Source: Bordetella flabilis (GTDB taxonomy: Bacteria; Pseudomonadota; Gammaproteobacteria; Burkholderiales; Burkholderiaceae_B). From it: a stretch of DNA of 64,000 nt. Shown here piece after piece: positions 53,893-63,766 of the stretch. The DNA is taken from the NCBI RefSeq assembly GCF_001676725.1, contig NZ_CP016172.1, positions 5,518,001 to 5,582,000 on the forward strand. The letters run 5' to 3'. Under the pieces are notes generated by a model. That model saw nothing but the letters and a program-made list of their open reading frames with translations. It was not told the origin of the DNA and ran no database searches. Each line of letters starts with the position of its first letter. Position 1 is the stretch's first letter. A program made the position numbers and the translations under genes.

Positions 53893-55107
53893 CTATACGG
53901 CGCTGCGCCGGCCGGCACGCACCATCGCTTCGTGATACATGTCCATGGTTTTGGAATAAATCGCGTCCTCTGAGCAATTCTCTTCCACGTAGCGACGGGC
54001 GTTCGTGCCAAGCCGCCGCCACAACTCCGGCGAATCGAACAGATCCATGGTTCTGCTAGCCAGCGCGCCGGGATCGCCCGCCGGAAACACCAGACCGGTT
54101 TCACCGTGGGTTACCATTTCCGGGAGGCCACCTGAATCCGACACAACTACGGCTTTTCCACATGCCATTGCTTCCAACGCGATGATGGGGAAATTGTCAT
54201 ACATTGAAGGCACCCATACTATATCGTGTCGGTGGAAAAATTCTGGCAATTGCTCCAGCGGCACGTAATCCTCAAAGCGCACTCGTTGTGCGCAGCCCGC
54301 GCGTTGGAACGCATCCAGCATATATTCTTTCGCAGAGCTCCACCCGTCGATATTCGGTGTATCACGACCGACAAGCGTCAACTCAGCATCGCCGCACCGC
54401 TCCAGAAGCTTGGGAAAGGCCTCCACGATTGTTTGGATCCCCTTGCGCTGCTCGAGACGCCCCAGGAATAGAATTCGTGTCGGACGCCGCGCCTCCGTGG
54501 GGGGCTTCGGCGCGAACATTTGCAAATCGAGTGGATAACCAAAAATCCGCACCGGCAGATTTCTGAGGCCGAACAGCGCCTCGCAACGGTTGAGCAGGTC
54601 CCGGCAGGGCGCATACAGAACTTGCGAACGGCGTAGCTGAACCTTTTCCATCCCATAGATCGCATGAAACGCCATGTCACGCCGATAGTTATTCAGACCC
54701 ATTGCCACGATCAAAGCATACGGCGTATGTAACCGCGTAACCAGCGGCACCTTTGAAAACAGCGACGAAAAGAGGCCCTCCGCCAAATGATCCGGCGCGT
54801 CTACGATATCGAAGGGCGTCTCGCGATGCAGGCGGCTGATGTGCCGGTACAGCATGAAATTAAATGACGGAATAAATATCGGTAACCGCTTGTAGGTTTC
54901 GAAGGGCCGGGGCACCTTAATTTTATAGACGGGCACACCGAGGTGGTCTGCAACGTGAGTGGTGCCCAAGCTCTGGCTGAACACCGTGACACGATGGCCG
55001 TGACGACGCAGCATTTGCGCCGTGTCCACAGAAAATGTCGCGATGCCACCAAATGCCGTATCCGGTGGATATTCCCGACTGATAAGGCATATGTTTAATG
55101 AGCCCAT
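53893..55107 (-). CDS. glycosyltransferase family 4 protein
   Basis: A 404-residue GT-B transferase. The N-terminal domain starts ICLISREYPPDTAFGGIATF. The nucleotide-sugar site carries FLGRLEQRKGIQTIVEAF and NFPIIALEAMACGKAVVVSDSGG. It overlaps the preceding GT2 gene by 13 bp, so the two are translated together. The linkage made is unknown. Confidence 0.92.
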   Translation of the reverse strand: MGSLNICLISREYPPDTAFGGIATFSVDTAQMLRRHGHRVTVFSQSLGTTHVADHLGVPVYKIKVPRPFETYKRLPIFIPSFNFMLYRHISRLHRETPFDIVDAPDHLAEGLFSSLFSKVPLVTRLHTPYALIVAMGLNNYRRDMAFHAIYGMEKVQLRRSQVLYAPCRDLLNRCEALFGLRNLPVRIFGYPLDLQMFAPKPPTEARRPTRILFLGRLEQRKGIQTIVEAFPKLLERCGDAELTLVGRDTPNIDGWSSAKEYMLDAFQRAGCAQRVRFEDYVPLEQLPEFFHRHDIVWVPSMYDNFPIIALEAMACGKAVVVSDSGGLPEMVTHGETGLVFPAGDPGALASRTMDLFDSPELWRRLGTNARRYVEENCSEDAIYSKTMDMYHEAMVRAGRRSAV

Positions 55108-56087
55108 TTCGCAGTCACTGATTTTTTTGCATTCTTAATGAGATGCTTTAGATTGACCAACAACTGGCGCGGTCGATGGTACGTGGCCGCAATCATCCAT
55201 GCCAGTCGGAACGTGCGAGGTAATGTGATACGTCCGTTATGTCCCACCGTCAGGCGGTCCCATTCACCAATGATACGGCGGAATGCGCGCGTACGTTCCG
55301 CTAGTGTCAATGACGCGGCGTCGGAGACGTAGCGTTGGACGTACAGAAACTCACGGAAGTAGGACAGGTTCAGCACAGAGTTGTGCGTATGCTTGCTCGG
55401 ATGCTGCCGGTGGAAGTTCAAGGGTTCGCTCACGAACGCCACGTCCCAGTTCTGCAAAACCTGCAGGTAGGTCAACCAATCCCCACACATTCTGAGTTTC
55501 TCAAATGCGCCTCCAGACTGCAAATATGCTTCGCGCCGAAATAACACTCCACTCACATTCGTGATCGTGTTCTTCTGTGACAGATAGCGGTGAATTTCCT
55601 CCTGGCCGTTGGAGACGAAGTCTTGGTGCCAATGTTCCGGACCAATATCCCCCAGGTATGCGAGGTGAAAGTTTTGGTTGAGTATTCGACTCTCGGTGTC
55701 CACCGGCACGGTCATGCAATACGCCAAGCCAATCCGTCGCGATTGTTCAATCGCAGCGATCATTCGTTCTAAGAAATTAGGTGCACAGTAGTCGTCCGCC
55801 TCGGCAATCCAGATGAGCTCACCGCGGGCCATATTGACGCCGCGATTCCACTGCACGAAAGGATTGCCGGAGTTCCTGGCGTTTACTTCGATGCGATCGA
55901 TGCGATTGCCGAACTCACGTCGCACGTATTCCACGCTGCCGTCAGGGGAGGCGTCATCTAGAAAAATTAGCTCGAAATCCTGATAGGTCTGAGCGAGGAT
56001 AGTGCGCAATCGCTCACCTAGAAATCTTTCGTAATTGTAATTCGGTACGATTACGCTGACACGTGGCACCCGAACTTTATCATTCAT
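55095..56087 (-). CDS. glycosyltransferase family 2 protein
   Basis: A 330-residue GT-A transferase with VSVIVPNYNYERFL at the start, LDDASPDGS for nucleotide binding and the metal site in WIAEADDYCAPN. The domain is followed by a C-terminal helical region (about 215-330) without membrane spans. It overlaps both neighbours (13 bp and 8 bp). It belongs to the polymer-building enzymes of this cluster; sugar donor unknown. Confidence 0.92.
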   Translation of the reverse strand: MNDKVRVPRVSVIVPNYNYERFLGERLRTILAQTYQDFELIFLDDASPDGSVEYVRREFGNRIDRIEVNARNSGNPFVQWNRGVNMARGELIWIAEADDYCAPNFLERMIAAIEQSRRIGLAYCMTVPVDTESRILNQNFHLAYLGDIGPEHWHQDFVSNGQEEIHRYLSQKNTITNVSGVLFRREAYLQSGGAFEKLRMCGDWLTYLQVLQNWDVAFVSEPLNFHRQHPSKHTHNSVLNLSYFREFLYVQRYVSDAASLTLAERTRAFRRIIGEWDRLTVGHNGRITLPRTFRLAWMIAATYHRPRQLLVNLKHLIKNAKKSVTAKWAH

Positions 56088-58569
56088 GATGCACCGCCAC
56101 TTTCTCCATATAAGCCTTGATCACTTCGATCGTCTGTACTCCCACGACACCTTTATCGTGCCGGATGTTGACCTTCTGTTTCGCCCGCTCTCCCAGCCTG
56201 GCCCGCAGCTCATCATCGTCGACCAGTGTGGAAACGGCTGCGGCCATGGCGTCCACGTCCATGTACTCGACCACATTGCCCGCATCTTTTTCCACTAGTT
56301 CGGGTGCGCCGCCCGCCCGATCGAAGCAGACAATCGGTGAACCTAGTGAGGCGGCGTCCAGCACGACCAGTGGAAATGGATCCTCTCGCGACGGAAGTAC
56401 GAAGATATCTCCTTGCGCCAAGTACGGTATGTGATCTTGCACCGCCCCGGGGAAATGCAAGTGCTCACTGACACCAAGCTGCTCGGCATCGTAGCGCAAA
56501 TTGGCATATTCGCTGCTCTTGAGCGGGCCGCCGATCCACACGAATTCGACGGGCCGCTTGCAAGCATGAAGCACCCGCTGAGCGACCTGTAGAAACAGGT
56601 CCGTGCCCTTACGCCAACAGATCGTGCCACATGCTACGACTACAACCGCATCATCGGGCAACTCGAGTGGTGGCACAGATTGCGCTGCCCGCGCCCGGTT
56701 ACTCGCCGTATCAATAAAGGGATAGCCGATCTGGACTCGCTCCGGCAACACGTTACCGTGATCAACGAGATACCTGCGGACAACGTCAGAACCAGCCAAG
56801 AACAGGTCAGTAGCATCGACCACGCGCTGGAGATTCTCCAGTCCAAAATGCCGCTCGATTGAATAGGCTAGTTCGTGGACATGGCAAATTGTCGGCTTGC
56901 TTAACGTCTTAAGCTGCTGTTGCACCGCGCCATTGGTAATTGTATTGGCGTAGATCAGTCGAATGTCGCGTTGCTTCAAAGCAGCCAAAGTCGTCGGATC
57001 GACGAAATGGCGGGCTGGCAACACATACACGTCGCCGAGTTCGCGGAAATCGGCTTCTAGCTCGCCGCCAGCACACAGGACGATAGTGCAACGCACTCCC
57101 ATCGCCTGCTTGACGATGCGGATCAGGTCCAAGAGGAAAATGGGTGCCCCAGTTCGGGATGCTTCATGAGAAATGAACAGAATTTCCGGCCCGGACGGGG
57201 CGACACTGGCGGCTGGCGTCTCACCTGCAGCAGTTGTCGAAGCACCGGATGCTTCCAAATCGGCATGGCGGCTGGCGGCCGCTCTCACTTCCGAGAGCCC
57301 CCCCCTTGACCACGACCGCAACACGATCCTTGCTAACGGAGCGATACCACCGGCCCGGCGGATCGCGCCTGGGAGCAAGGCTAGGGCTTGGCGCGCGCGA
57401 TGGCGCTGTCGAGTCAACCAGCGCAACCAACCGAGCATTCGCCACGTCGTCGAAGTTTGGAGGGCATTCAGTGCCCCTTCCAACTGCTCGACTTGTCGCT
57501 TGGCTTCGTCATGCACCTTCAGTAGTTCGGCGACGTTGCGGTTCCAGTCCCAAATCTGGCGCTCTAGATCATGGATCTCCACTTCACGGCGGTTGACGAG
57601 CTCGGTCATGCCGGTGATGCGTACTTCGCGCTGCTTCGCCTGCTGGTGCAGCGCAGTGATTTGCGCCTGACCCTGCTTTACTTGCTCACGGAGGCTCGCG
57701 ATTTCTTCCTCACACCGTTGACCGCGTGGCTGCAGGACCGAAATCTGCGCCTCCAGATCCTGGCGCATCTTATCCAGGGCCACGGCCGTGTAGTGGTGCT
57801 TCATCAACTCATGCGTTAGATAATCAGCAGCGAACTGCTCCCCGTGCATCTGCTCGTAGAATGTCAGCTCGACTTGAGGCAGCGGCGCGTCAGAAGCGAA
57901 CGCCACGTCATATACCGGTGCATTAAGCTCGTGCGAATGCTCGACGCACTTCCGCTTTAGATAATTGGAGAAACCATGGGTGATGGAGCGTTCACCTACA
58001 ATCAGTGACCCGTAAACGACGCGCTGCCCTAGCATCTCAACATGGCGGAAACTCGTGGCGAGAAGCGCGTGAAACTCCTCTTTGTACAACTCCTTAACAT
58101 GGAAGGGATTTTCGTACTTCGGTATGTCCGTGTAGTTGAGTTTGTTGGGGCTGGAGATAATCAGCAGGCCGCCGGGTACCAGGACGCGCCTAATCTCGGC
58201 CATCATTTCCTGGTGCTGATCGTGGTGCTCGATGGTCTCGAAACTCACAACCACATCTACACTGGCGCTGTCCACAGGGATCGCCGCCGCGTCTCCCTGA
58301 CAAAATAGCAGGTTTGTCTTGACGTAGCGCGTCCGCGCGTGATCGACCGCCTCCTGAGAAATATCGACGCCGACTACGCTACCCGCGACATCGGCCATTA
58401 CGCTGCTGCCATACCCTTCGCCGCTCGCGATGTCTAGCACCCGCTTGCCAACTACAAACTTGCTCGCCAAGATGTAGCGATGAAAATGTTCGAGCTCGAG
58501 TTGACCGGGCACCTCAGGCAGGTACCTCTCCCCGGTGAACTGCAACTCTTGCGCCTTGTTCTCTGTCAT
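56080..58569 (-). CDS. methyltransferase / coiled-coil / glycosyltransferase 4 fusion protein
   Basis: An 829-residue modular protein. Residues 1-245 form a SAM methyltransferase (VLDIASGEGYGSSVMA at 44-59; FETIEHHDQHQEM). Residues 262-372 are a long coiled coil (heptads such as SLREQVKQGQAQI), ending in the sequence TSTTWRMLGWLRWLTR (372-387), which is common in chain-terminating enzymes. After a low-complexity linker, residues 462-829 form a GT4 domain (ISHEASRTGAPIF; ACGTICWRKGTDLF; EDPFPLVVLDAASLG). The order recalls WbdD-type terminators but with a glycosyltransferase in place of the kinase. It overlaps the GT2 gene by 8 bp. Confidence 0.88.
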   Translation of the reverse strand: MTENKAQELQFTGERYLPEVPGQLELEHFHRYILASKFVVGKRVLDIASGEGYGSSVMADVAGSVVGVDISQEAVDHARTRYVKTNLLFCQGDAAAIPVDSASVDVVVSFETIEHHDQHQEMMAEIRRVLVPGGLLIISSPNKLNYTDIPKYENPFHVKELYKEEFHALLATSFRHVEMLGQRVVYGSLIVGERSITHGFSNYLKRKCVEHSHELNAPVYDVAFASDAPLPQVELTFYEQMHGEQFAADYLTHELMKHHYTAVALDKMRQDLEAQISVLQPRGQRCEEEIASLREQVKQGQAQITALHQQAKQREVRITGMTELVNRREVEIHDLERQIWDWNRNVAELLKVHDEAKRQVEQLEGALNALQTSTTWRMLGWLRWLTRQRHRARQALALLPGAIRRAGGIAPLARIVLRSWSRGGLSEVRAAASRHADLEASGASTTAAGETPAASVAPSGPEILFISHEASRTGAPIFLLDLIRIVKQAMGVRCTIVLCAGGELEADFRELGDVYVLPARHFVDPTTLAALKQRDIRLIYANTITNGAVQQQLKTLSKPTICHVHELAYSIERHFGLENLQRVVDATDLFLAGSDVVRRYLVDHGNVLPERVQIGYPFIDTASNRARAAQSVPPLELPDDAVVVVACGTICWRKGTDLFLQVAQRVLHACKRPVEFVWIGGPLKSSEYANLRYDAEQLGVSEHLHFPGAVQDHIPYLAQGDIFVLPSREDPFPLVVLDAASLGSPIVCFDRAGGAPELVEKDAGNVVEYMDVDAMAAAVSTLVDDDELRARLGERAKQKVNIRHDKGVVGVQTIEVIKAYMEKVAVHHE

Positions 58570-58590
58570 TGAACCTTTCCGAGCATTGGA

Positions 58591-59277
58591 TTATCGAATT
58601 GCCTCGAGGGCTGTACCTGCGGGATACTCCAGCGCGTGAATTTTCACCGACCGAAAGCCGGCCCGCAGCACGTACGCCCAGACGTCCGCGCCGAATTCGG
58701 TGCGAACCGCCAGGCCCTCGCGGTTTTCCTGCTCGGACCCGTGAAAGCTGAGGTTCAGCCCCTCACGGGACCGGGACATCCGTCCGACCACCACCGGCAC
58801 GGTGAAAATACAGCGGCCACCCGGCGCCAGAACCCGGCGACATTCGGCCAATCCCGCAATGGGGTTGGGTACGTGCTCCAGCGTATCCGAGTGAAGCACG
58901 ATGTCAAACGCTTCTTCCGAAAAGGGCAAGTCCTGGATATCGACGGCTGGATATGAGACCAACTGATGCTGTTCCATCTGGGACAAAATCGGCGTGAGGT
59001 TGCCGGCCTCGTTGATCTCTAGCACGCGTAGCCGGTTGGCGACGGGCGTCAGGACAAACGCTGCCAGCGTGCCTTGGTAGCCATAGGCATCCGTTATAGC
59101 GTCCGCTAATGCCATGGAACGCAGGTTGTTCCCACACGCAATGCAGTGCAGGCCCTGCTGGCGATTGAGGTATGCCTCCTCTTCGGGCGCAAGCTGCCAG
59201 TCTCGAACCAAGCGATCCCACAGAACATCTTGATAGCCGAGCTCAGTTGAGCCGCATACCGTGCACTTAATCGTCAT
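58591..59277 (-). CDS. class I SAM-dependent methyltransferase with N-terminal zinc-ribbon-like cysteines
   Basis: A 228-residue methyltransferase. Four cysteines at 5, 8, 45 and 48 (CTVCG and CIACGN) may bind zinc. The SAM fold carries EINEAGNLTPIL, DIQDLPFSEEAFDIVLHSDTLEHV and the ECRRVLAPGGRCIFTVPV segment. ATG 59277 overlaps the wzt stop by 4 bp, linking it to the exporter. Likely substrate: the polysaccharide or its terminus, by context only. Confidence 0.85.
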   Translation of the reverse strand: MTIKCTVCGSTELGYQDVLWDRLVRDWQLAPEEEAYLNRQQGLHCIACGNNLRSMALADAITDAYGYQGTLAAFVLTPVANRLRVLEINEAGNLTPILSQMEQHQLVSYPAVDIQDLPFSEEAFDIVLHSDTLEHVPNPIAGLAECRRVLAPGGRCIFTVPVVVGRMSRSREGLNLSFHGSEQENREGLAVRTEFGADVWAYVLRAGFRSVKIHALEYPAGTALEAIR

Positions 59278-60608
59278 TGTCTGCTCTCGATACTGATCCG
59301 ACTCATCGGAACGCCGAATATACCGAAACATATGCGAGATGCGTGCACGCGAAACGCCAACGCATCGTGCAGCCAATGATGTTGCACGTGGTCCGCCTGA
59401 GTGCCCTCTGCGATGGCCGCGCCGATGACGTAGTCTCCCGTCGGTAGCAATGGCATGGCAAAGTGAAATGCCGCATCAAAGACTTCCCCAGCTTCGTAAA
59501 CGCGAGGCTCCTTCGCGTACGTCAAGTAGGTGTTGTCAGCGAAAACCACTTGACCGAGGCGGTCCTTTACTTGAAAGCCTACGATGACGCCTGCTAGCAT
59601 CTGCATGGCCTTGCAGCTTATCGAGAGGATGACCTCTTCGCCGCCCACCGCCCACGCAAGCGGCCGACTTGCGCTATCCAGCAACCGTACACCCTCAATA
59701 AGCGCGCCGCGTTTGCCAAACTGGTCCGACTCTGGTCGGAACTCAAACAGTTCGATGTCGTTTCGGTAAGGCGAGGCGTTGATAAAATCCTCCCGCATGT
59801 CACGGCGGGCCGCCGGCCCTGACGGGGCTTTCGGACTTGAACTGTCATCCACAGCGGCATCGCCGCCTTGAAGAGATTCGTACAGATCCTTGAGATAGGC
59901 AGCCGCCACGTCCTTGGGCTCCCCTTGCGCGCGCATTTCGCCGGCACCTAACCATACGGCATGCTGGCACAGGTTCAACACTGCGCCGGTATCGTGGCTC
60001 ACGAATAGCACTGTGCCTTTCTCCATGAAAGTCCGCAGGAAGCGCATGCATTTCTGCACGAAGAACGCATCTCCGACTGCGAGGGCCTCGTCGATTACGA
60101 GAATATCGGCGTCTACGTGTGCAATGACGGCGAAGGCCAACCGGACGATCATGCCACTGGAGTATGTCTTGACGGGTTGATCGATAAACTGCCCGATATC
60201 GGCAAACTCTACAATCCTGTCATATCGCGCGTCGATCTGCTCACGGGTCAGACCGAGCAGAGCAGCGTTCATATAGACATTTTCGGAGCCCGTGAATTCG
60301 GGATTGAATCCAGACCCCAATTCGAGCAGAGCGGCAACCCTGCCGTTAACGACGATTGAGCCACTGCTCTGGGCCAGGGTGCCGCAAATCATCTGTAGCA
60401 AGGTCGACTTGCCACTGCCGTTACGCCCGATTATGCCAACAGTCTGCCCACGACGAATTTCGAACGACACATCTCTGAGTGCCCAGAATTCGCGAAAGTA
60501 ACGCTTGCGACCCCGAGCCAACATCTGCATGAGCCTATCGCGCGGCTTATCGTAGATTTGATAGCACTTGCTCAAATTGTCTACTTTGATCGCTATTTCA
60601 AACGACAT
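59274..60608 (-). CDS. wzt: O-antigen/polysaccharide ABC transporter ATP-binding protein with C-terminal carbohydrate-binding domain
   Basis: A 444-residue Wzt. The N-terminal ATPase (about 1-245) has Walker A GRNGSGKSTLL, signature YSSGMIVRLAFA and Walker B DILVIDEALAVGD. The extra C-terminal beta-sandwich (about 290-440) is the Wzt_C type that recognises the modified non-reducing end of the glycan before export. The start overlaps the wzm stop by 11 bp. It pairs with Wzm below and implies ABC-dependent, not Wzy-dependent, assembly. Confidence 0.95.
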   Translation of the reverse strand: MSFEIAIKVDNLSKCYQIYDKPRDRLMQMLARGRKRYFREFWALRDVSFEIRRGQTVGIIGRNGSGKSTLLQMICGTLAQSSGSIVVNGRVAALLELGSGFNPEFTGSENVYMNAALLGLTREQIDARYDRIVEFADIGQFIDQPVKTYSSGMIVRLAFAVIAHVDADILVIDEALAVGDAFFVQKCMRFLRTFMEKGTVLFVSHDTGAVLNLCQHAVWLGAGEMRAQGEPKDVAAAYLKDLYESLQGGDAAVDDSSSPKAPSGPAARRDMREDFINASPYRNDIELFEFRPESDQFGKRGALIEGVRLLDSASRPLAWAVGGEEVILSISCKAMQMLAGVIVGFQVKDRLGQVVFADNTYLTYAKEPRVYEAGEVFDAAFHFAMPLLPTGDYVIGAAIAEGTQADHVQHHWLHDALAFRVHASRICFGIFGVPMSRISIESRQ

Positions 60609-61449
60609 CAGCGAATCCCCTGCGCGTCTTCTGGAACCACGCGAAACCTAGACACATAACTACAATTCCTACGATCAAATACACCCCAAGCACCGTCCAA
60701 TCAGGCAATCTGCCGAAGATAAGAACTTCTCGCGCCTGCTCCACCGCCGGCGTCAAGGGGTTAAGTAGAAACACTGAACGGAACCGCTCGGGCAACGCGG
60801 TGCTTGGATAGAAAATCGGCGACATGAACATCAGTATGGTGGTCACCAGCCCCATGATTTGGGACACGTCACGCAGATAGACGCCAAGTGACGCGAGAAA
60901 CCACGAGAACCCCATTGAAATCATTCCCAGGGGCAGTACCACCACGGGCAACAGAACGATAGTCCAGTGCGGTATCCCCCACCCGATGCAATAGAAAATA
61001 ATCCACACAAGCAGACTCACACCGGCATGGAAGAGGGCCGCGCCTGCATTGGACCATGCCAGGACCTCGAGCGGGAAGATGACACGTTTCACATAATTGG
61101 CATTGGCGAGGACCAAGCCGGGCGCGCGGGTCACACACTCGGCGAAGAAATTGAACACAATCAGCCCTGCGAAAAGGATCAAAGCAAACTCAGCGCGCGA
61201 CCCTTCTGTAGTACCCCAACGAGCCTTAAAGACGTAGGCGAACACGAAGGTATACACAGCCAGCATGCACATTGGGTTGAAAAATGACCAGAGTACACCC
61301 ATGATAGAGCCCCGGTATCGACCTAATACCTCGCGCTTAATCAACACCATGATAAGCGCACGGTTTATGCAAAAACCGGTGTACATCGCACGCGGAGTGG
61401 TAGGAAATGCCTGCATGTATGAATCAGTCCATAAATTACCGGTTAACAC
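60598..61449 (-). CDS. wzm: polysaccharide ABC-2 transporter permease
   Basis: A 283-residue inner-membrane permease with about six hydrophobic helices. Typical Wzm segments are LGRYRGSIMGVLWSFFNPM, KRVIFPLEVL and LRDVSQIMGLVTTILMFMSPIFYP. A GTG at 61449 gives 283 residues; an ATG at 61416 (272 residues) is equally plausible. Partner of Wzt; together they flip the finished polymer to the periplasm. It starts 18 bp after the RgpF-like gene. Confidence 0.94.
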   Translation of the reverse strand: MLTGNLWTDSYMQAFPTTPRAMYTGFCINRALIMVLIKREVLGRYRGSIMGVLWSFFNPMCMLAVYTFVFAYVFKARWGTTEGSRAEFALILFAGLIVFNFFAECVTRAPGLVLANANYVKRVIFPLEVLAWSNAGAALFHAGVSLLVWIIFYCIGWGIPHWTIVLLPVVVLPLGMISMGFSWFLASLGVYLRDVSQIMGLVTTILMFMSPIFYPSTALPERFRSVFLLNPLTPAVEQAREVLIFGRLPDWTVLGVYLIVGIVVMCLGFAWFQKTRRGFADVV

Positions 61450-61467
61450 GGAACCGAGTTCGCCCGA

Positions 61468-62532
61468 TCACGATTGCAGAATGTGCGAACGGGAATGCAA
61501 CAGCGGTCGATAGACCCGCCGCAGCCTGTCGGGTAAGTCGGAAGGATCATTGATAGGCAGCACAGTTGACGGCAGTGGATACAGGTCGCTTTTCACCACC
61601 TTGGCCCATCGATAGCCCTGCTTCTCGACTGCAAACAAGAATGCGCGCTCGATGGCGTGGGCAAGGGTGCCGTCGATCTGACCCGCCTCTTTTTGGAAAT
61701 CGCCCACCTGCAGATTCAGGTCCAAGATGGGTCGCAGTGCGTCGCCGCGGCACCAAAACATCGACCCACTAGGACATTCCAGCACCGTCTTATGGTCTAT
61801 CTGTATCCCCATTCGTTGCGCCACCTCGTAGAATTGGTCAAACGACTCACCCCACTCCAAGATGTCTTGCAAAAAATAAAAATGCTGAGGAAACACCATC
61901 CCAACGTTTTGCTTGTGCATTATGCTGAAAATCGACGCCACGATCTCCGGTGAACCCAGCAGGTTCTCGTAAAGATAGTTGCGCCAGCGCGCAAGTTCAT
62001 GGCCACCATGCGGCGATTTCTTAGTGTGCAAGCTCAATATGTAATCGTAGCTAGCATAAACATCTCTGAAGCCAACCAACTTCGCGGCGATGTCCCGCCC
62101 CCGATTTTCAAATACGCGAATGTCTACACTCCCCTTGGTATAGACAGCGAACACCGTCCTGACCACGTCGCGAGCTAATGGTGAAACCGTTGAAATGTAG
62201 ACATCCAGTTGGCCCGGCACATTCTGCAGATAGCTTAGTATCTCAGAGGCCAAGTCGACATAATAGATATGGATGATCGCGGCGGCCTTAATTCCGGCTG
62301 GCCGCTCCACTGGATAGTTGAACGGTATGCACAACGCAAAATCACGCCTAACATGCGGGCGATTGGTTTTACGCGTCACGCTGCGCCGGCAGTACAACGC
62401 TAAGCGCCGCGTGATCCCTCCCATGCCCTCTCTACGATAGATACTCAGTAACTTTCCGGCGGCCGTCATAAGACCGCGACCTTGCGCGGCGGACGATACC
62501 GCTCGCTTCACTCCTCGAATATAGTGGATCAT
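61468..62532 (-). CDS. rhamnan synthesis F family protein (RgpF-like)
   Basis: A 354-residue protein of the RgpF family, which includes proteins for rhamnose-rich polysaccharides. Visible family segments: IIHIYYVDLASEILSYLQNVP, ENRGRDIAAKLVGFRDVYASYDYILSLHTKKS and SGSMFWCRGDALRPIL. The fold resembles GT-A, but a catalytic assignment is not safe. It follows the WsaF-like gene by 4 bp. Together they suggest a rhamnose-containing glycan. Confidence 0.88.
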   Translation of the reverse strand: MIHYIRGVKRAVSSAAQGRGLMTAAGKLLSIYRREGMGGITRRLALYCRRSVTRKTNRPHVRRDFALCIPFNYPVERPAGIKAAAIIHIYYVDLASEILSYLQNVPGQLDVYISTVSPLARDVVRTVFAVYTKGSVDIRVFENRGRDIAAKLVGFRDVYASYDYILSLHTKKSPHGGHELARWRNYLYENLLGSPEIVASIFSIMHKQNVGMVFPQHFYFLQDILEWGESFDQFYEVAQRMGIQIDHKTVLECPSGSMFWCRGDALRPILDLNLQVGDFQKEAGQIDGTLAHAIERAFLFAVEKQGYRWAKVVKSDLYPLPSTVLPINDPSDLPDRLRRVYRPLLHSRSHILQS

Positions 62533-62536
62533 TGGT

Positions 62537-63766
62537 TCACCGTTTCCGAGTAAGGGCGCGCAGATAGCTACTCATGCGGCGGCCCTCTAATTCCCAATCA
62601 GTCGCCTCGGCGGCGGCTCGCCCGCCTACCGAGAGCCGCTTCGCCTCCCCGGCGTCCGTCAGGACAGTACAAATGGCGTTGGCCAAATCATCTACATTGG
62701 GCCGGGCCAGCTTAGCATTCGAGTCGTTTAGAAGCCATTCGGTTTGCGGTGCGCGGTTGCTCACCACCGGTATGCCGCAGGCCATCAATTCAAGGGGCAA
62801 TAGCGAGACATTAGAGAACGACAGTACCAAAGCCGCATCGCACTGGCCATAGACGTGCGGCAAATCTTGAACATCCATCACACCCTTGTTTTCATGAGGA
62901 AATGGAATCTCGTATGCGGCCAGATCGCTGCCAGCGAAAACCACGATGGTTTGGGGAAGGCGGCGCACGACCTCGGCGAGCACCGCCACGCCGAGGGCAA
63001 AGCCACGCCGAGGCGTGGCAGGCCTCGCATAGAAAAATATCCGCTTAGGCCCGGCCACTTTGTCGGCACTCGACGAAGTCGGACGATATAGCCTCCGGTC
63101 GCAGGAGAATCCGACGGGATGTGTCTCCATGGCGAAGTCATGCCGCAGTTTGTCCGCCAACCAGTATCCCGCTGTGATACCGATGAAGCCGAAGCGATAT
63201 GTATCTTCCGCTAAGCTCGCCACGTCGCCGGCTGCATAGAACCAAGGCTCGTAATCCTGCACGAAATAGCATTTGTATAACGTCCGATGGAACGCCCGAA
63301 GGTAGTACGCGGTCTGCCACCCCGTCGCGATAGAGATCGCAGCGGCCGGAGCCTCGTCGGGGCTCATGTAGACCGCCGCACGCAGCGGCATGAACCATGC
63401 TTGAATCTCGGCCCGTACATCGTCGGCCGTCATATAGGGTGCCCGGTCCGCGATTACGATTCGACAATCGTATCCTTCCTGCTCCAGCATGTGGATGAAG
63501 CGAAAGATGTTCAAGTGGCCGCCCGAACCCCGGCCAACGAGCGGGATGAACCAGTTCACGCTTTCCGGCGCGACCTCGCCCGGCCTTGGCGGCGTCCCGA
63601 CATGACGTTGTTGTAAGAAGCTAAGACCCTCTAACGGTCTCCGCCGTGTCAGCCCTTCGGAACGTCGCACCGCCAAAAGCGAACGACGCACTAACGCGAT
63701 CACGCCGTGCTCGCGCCCGTAACGTGCTGCCGCCCGAATCCGCCACATGACCTTATATACGCCCAC
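62537..63766 (-). CDS. glycosyltransferase, WsaF-like rhamnosyltransferase
   Basis: A 409-residue GT-B protein. The start is GTG 63766 (an alternative ATG lies at 63748). The body carries FIPLVGRGSGGHLNIFRFIHMLEQ, KCYFVQDYEPWFYAAG and the donor-site segment LSFSNVSLLPLELMACGIPVVSN, all typical of WsaF-type rhamnosyltransferases. It overlaps the gene to its right by 14 bp. Confidence 0.9.
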   Translation of the reverse strand: MGVYKVMWRIRAAARYGREHGVIALVRRSLLAVRRSEGLTRRRPLEGLSFLQQRHVGTPPRPGEVAPESVNWFIPLVGRGSGGHLNIFRFIHMLEQEGYDCRIVIADRAPYMTADDVRAEIQAWFMPLRAAVYMSPDEAPAAAISIATGWQTAYYLRAFHRTLYKCYFVQDYEPWFYAAGDVASLAEDTYRFGFIGITAGYWLADKLRHDFAMETHPVGFSCDRRLYRPTSSSADKVAGPKRIFFYARPATPRRGFALGVAVLAEVVRRLPQTIVVFAGSDLAAYEIPFPHENKGVMDVQDLPHVYGQCDAALVLSFSNVSLLPLELMACGIPVVSNRAPQTEWLLNDSNAKLARPNVDDLANAICTVLTDAGEAKRLSVGGRAAAEATDWELEGRRMSSYLRALTRKR

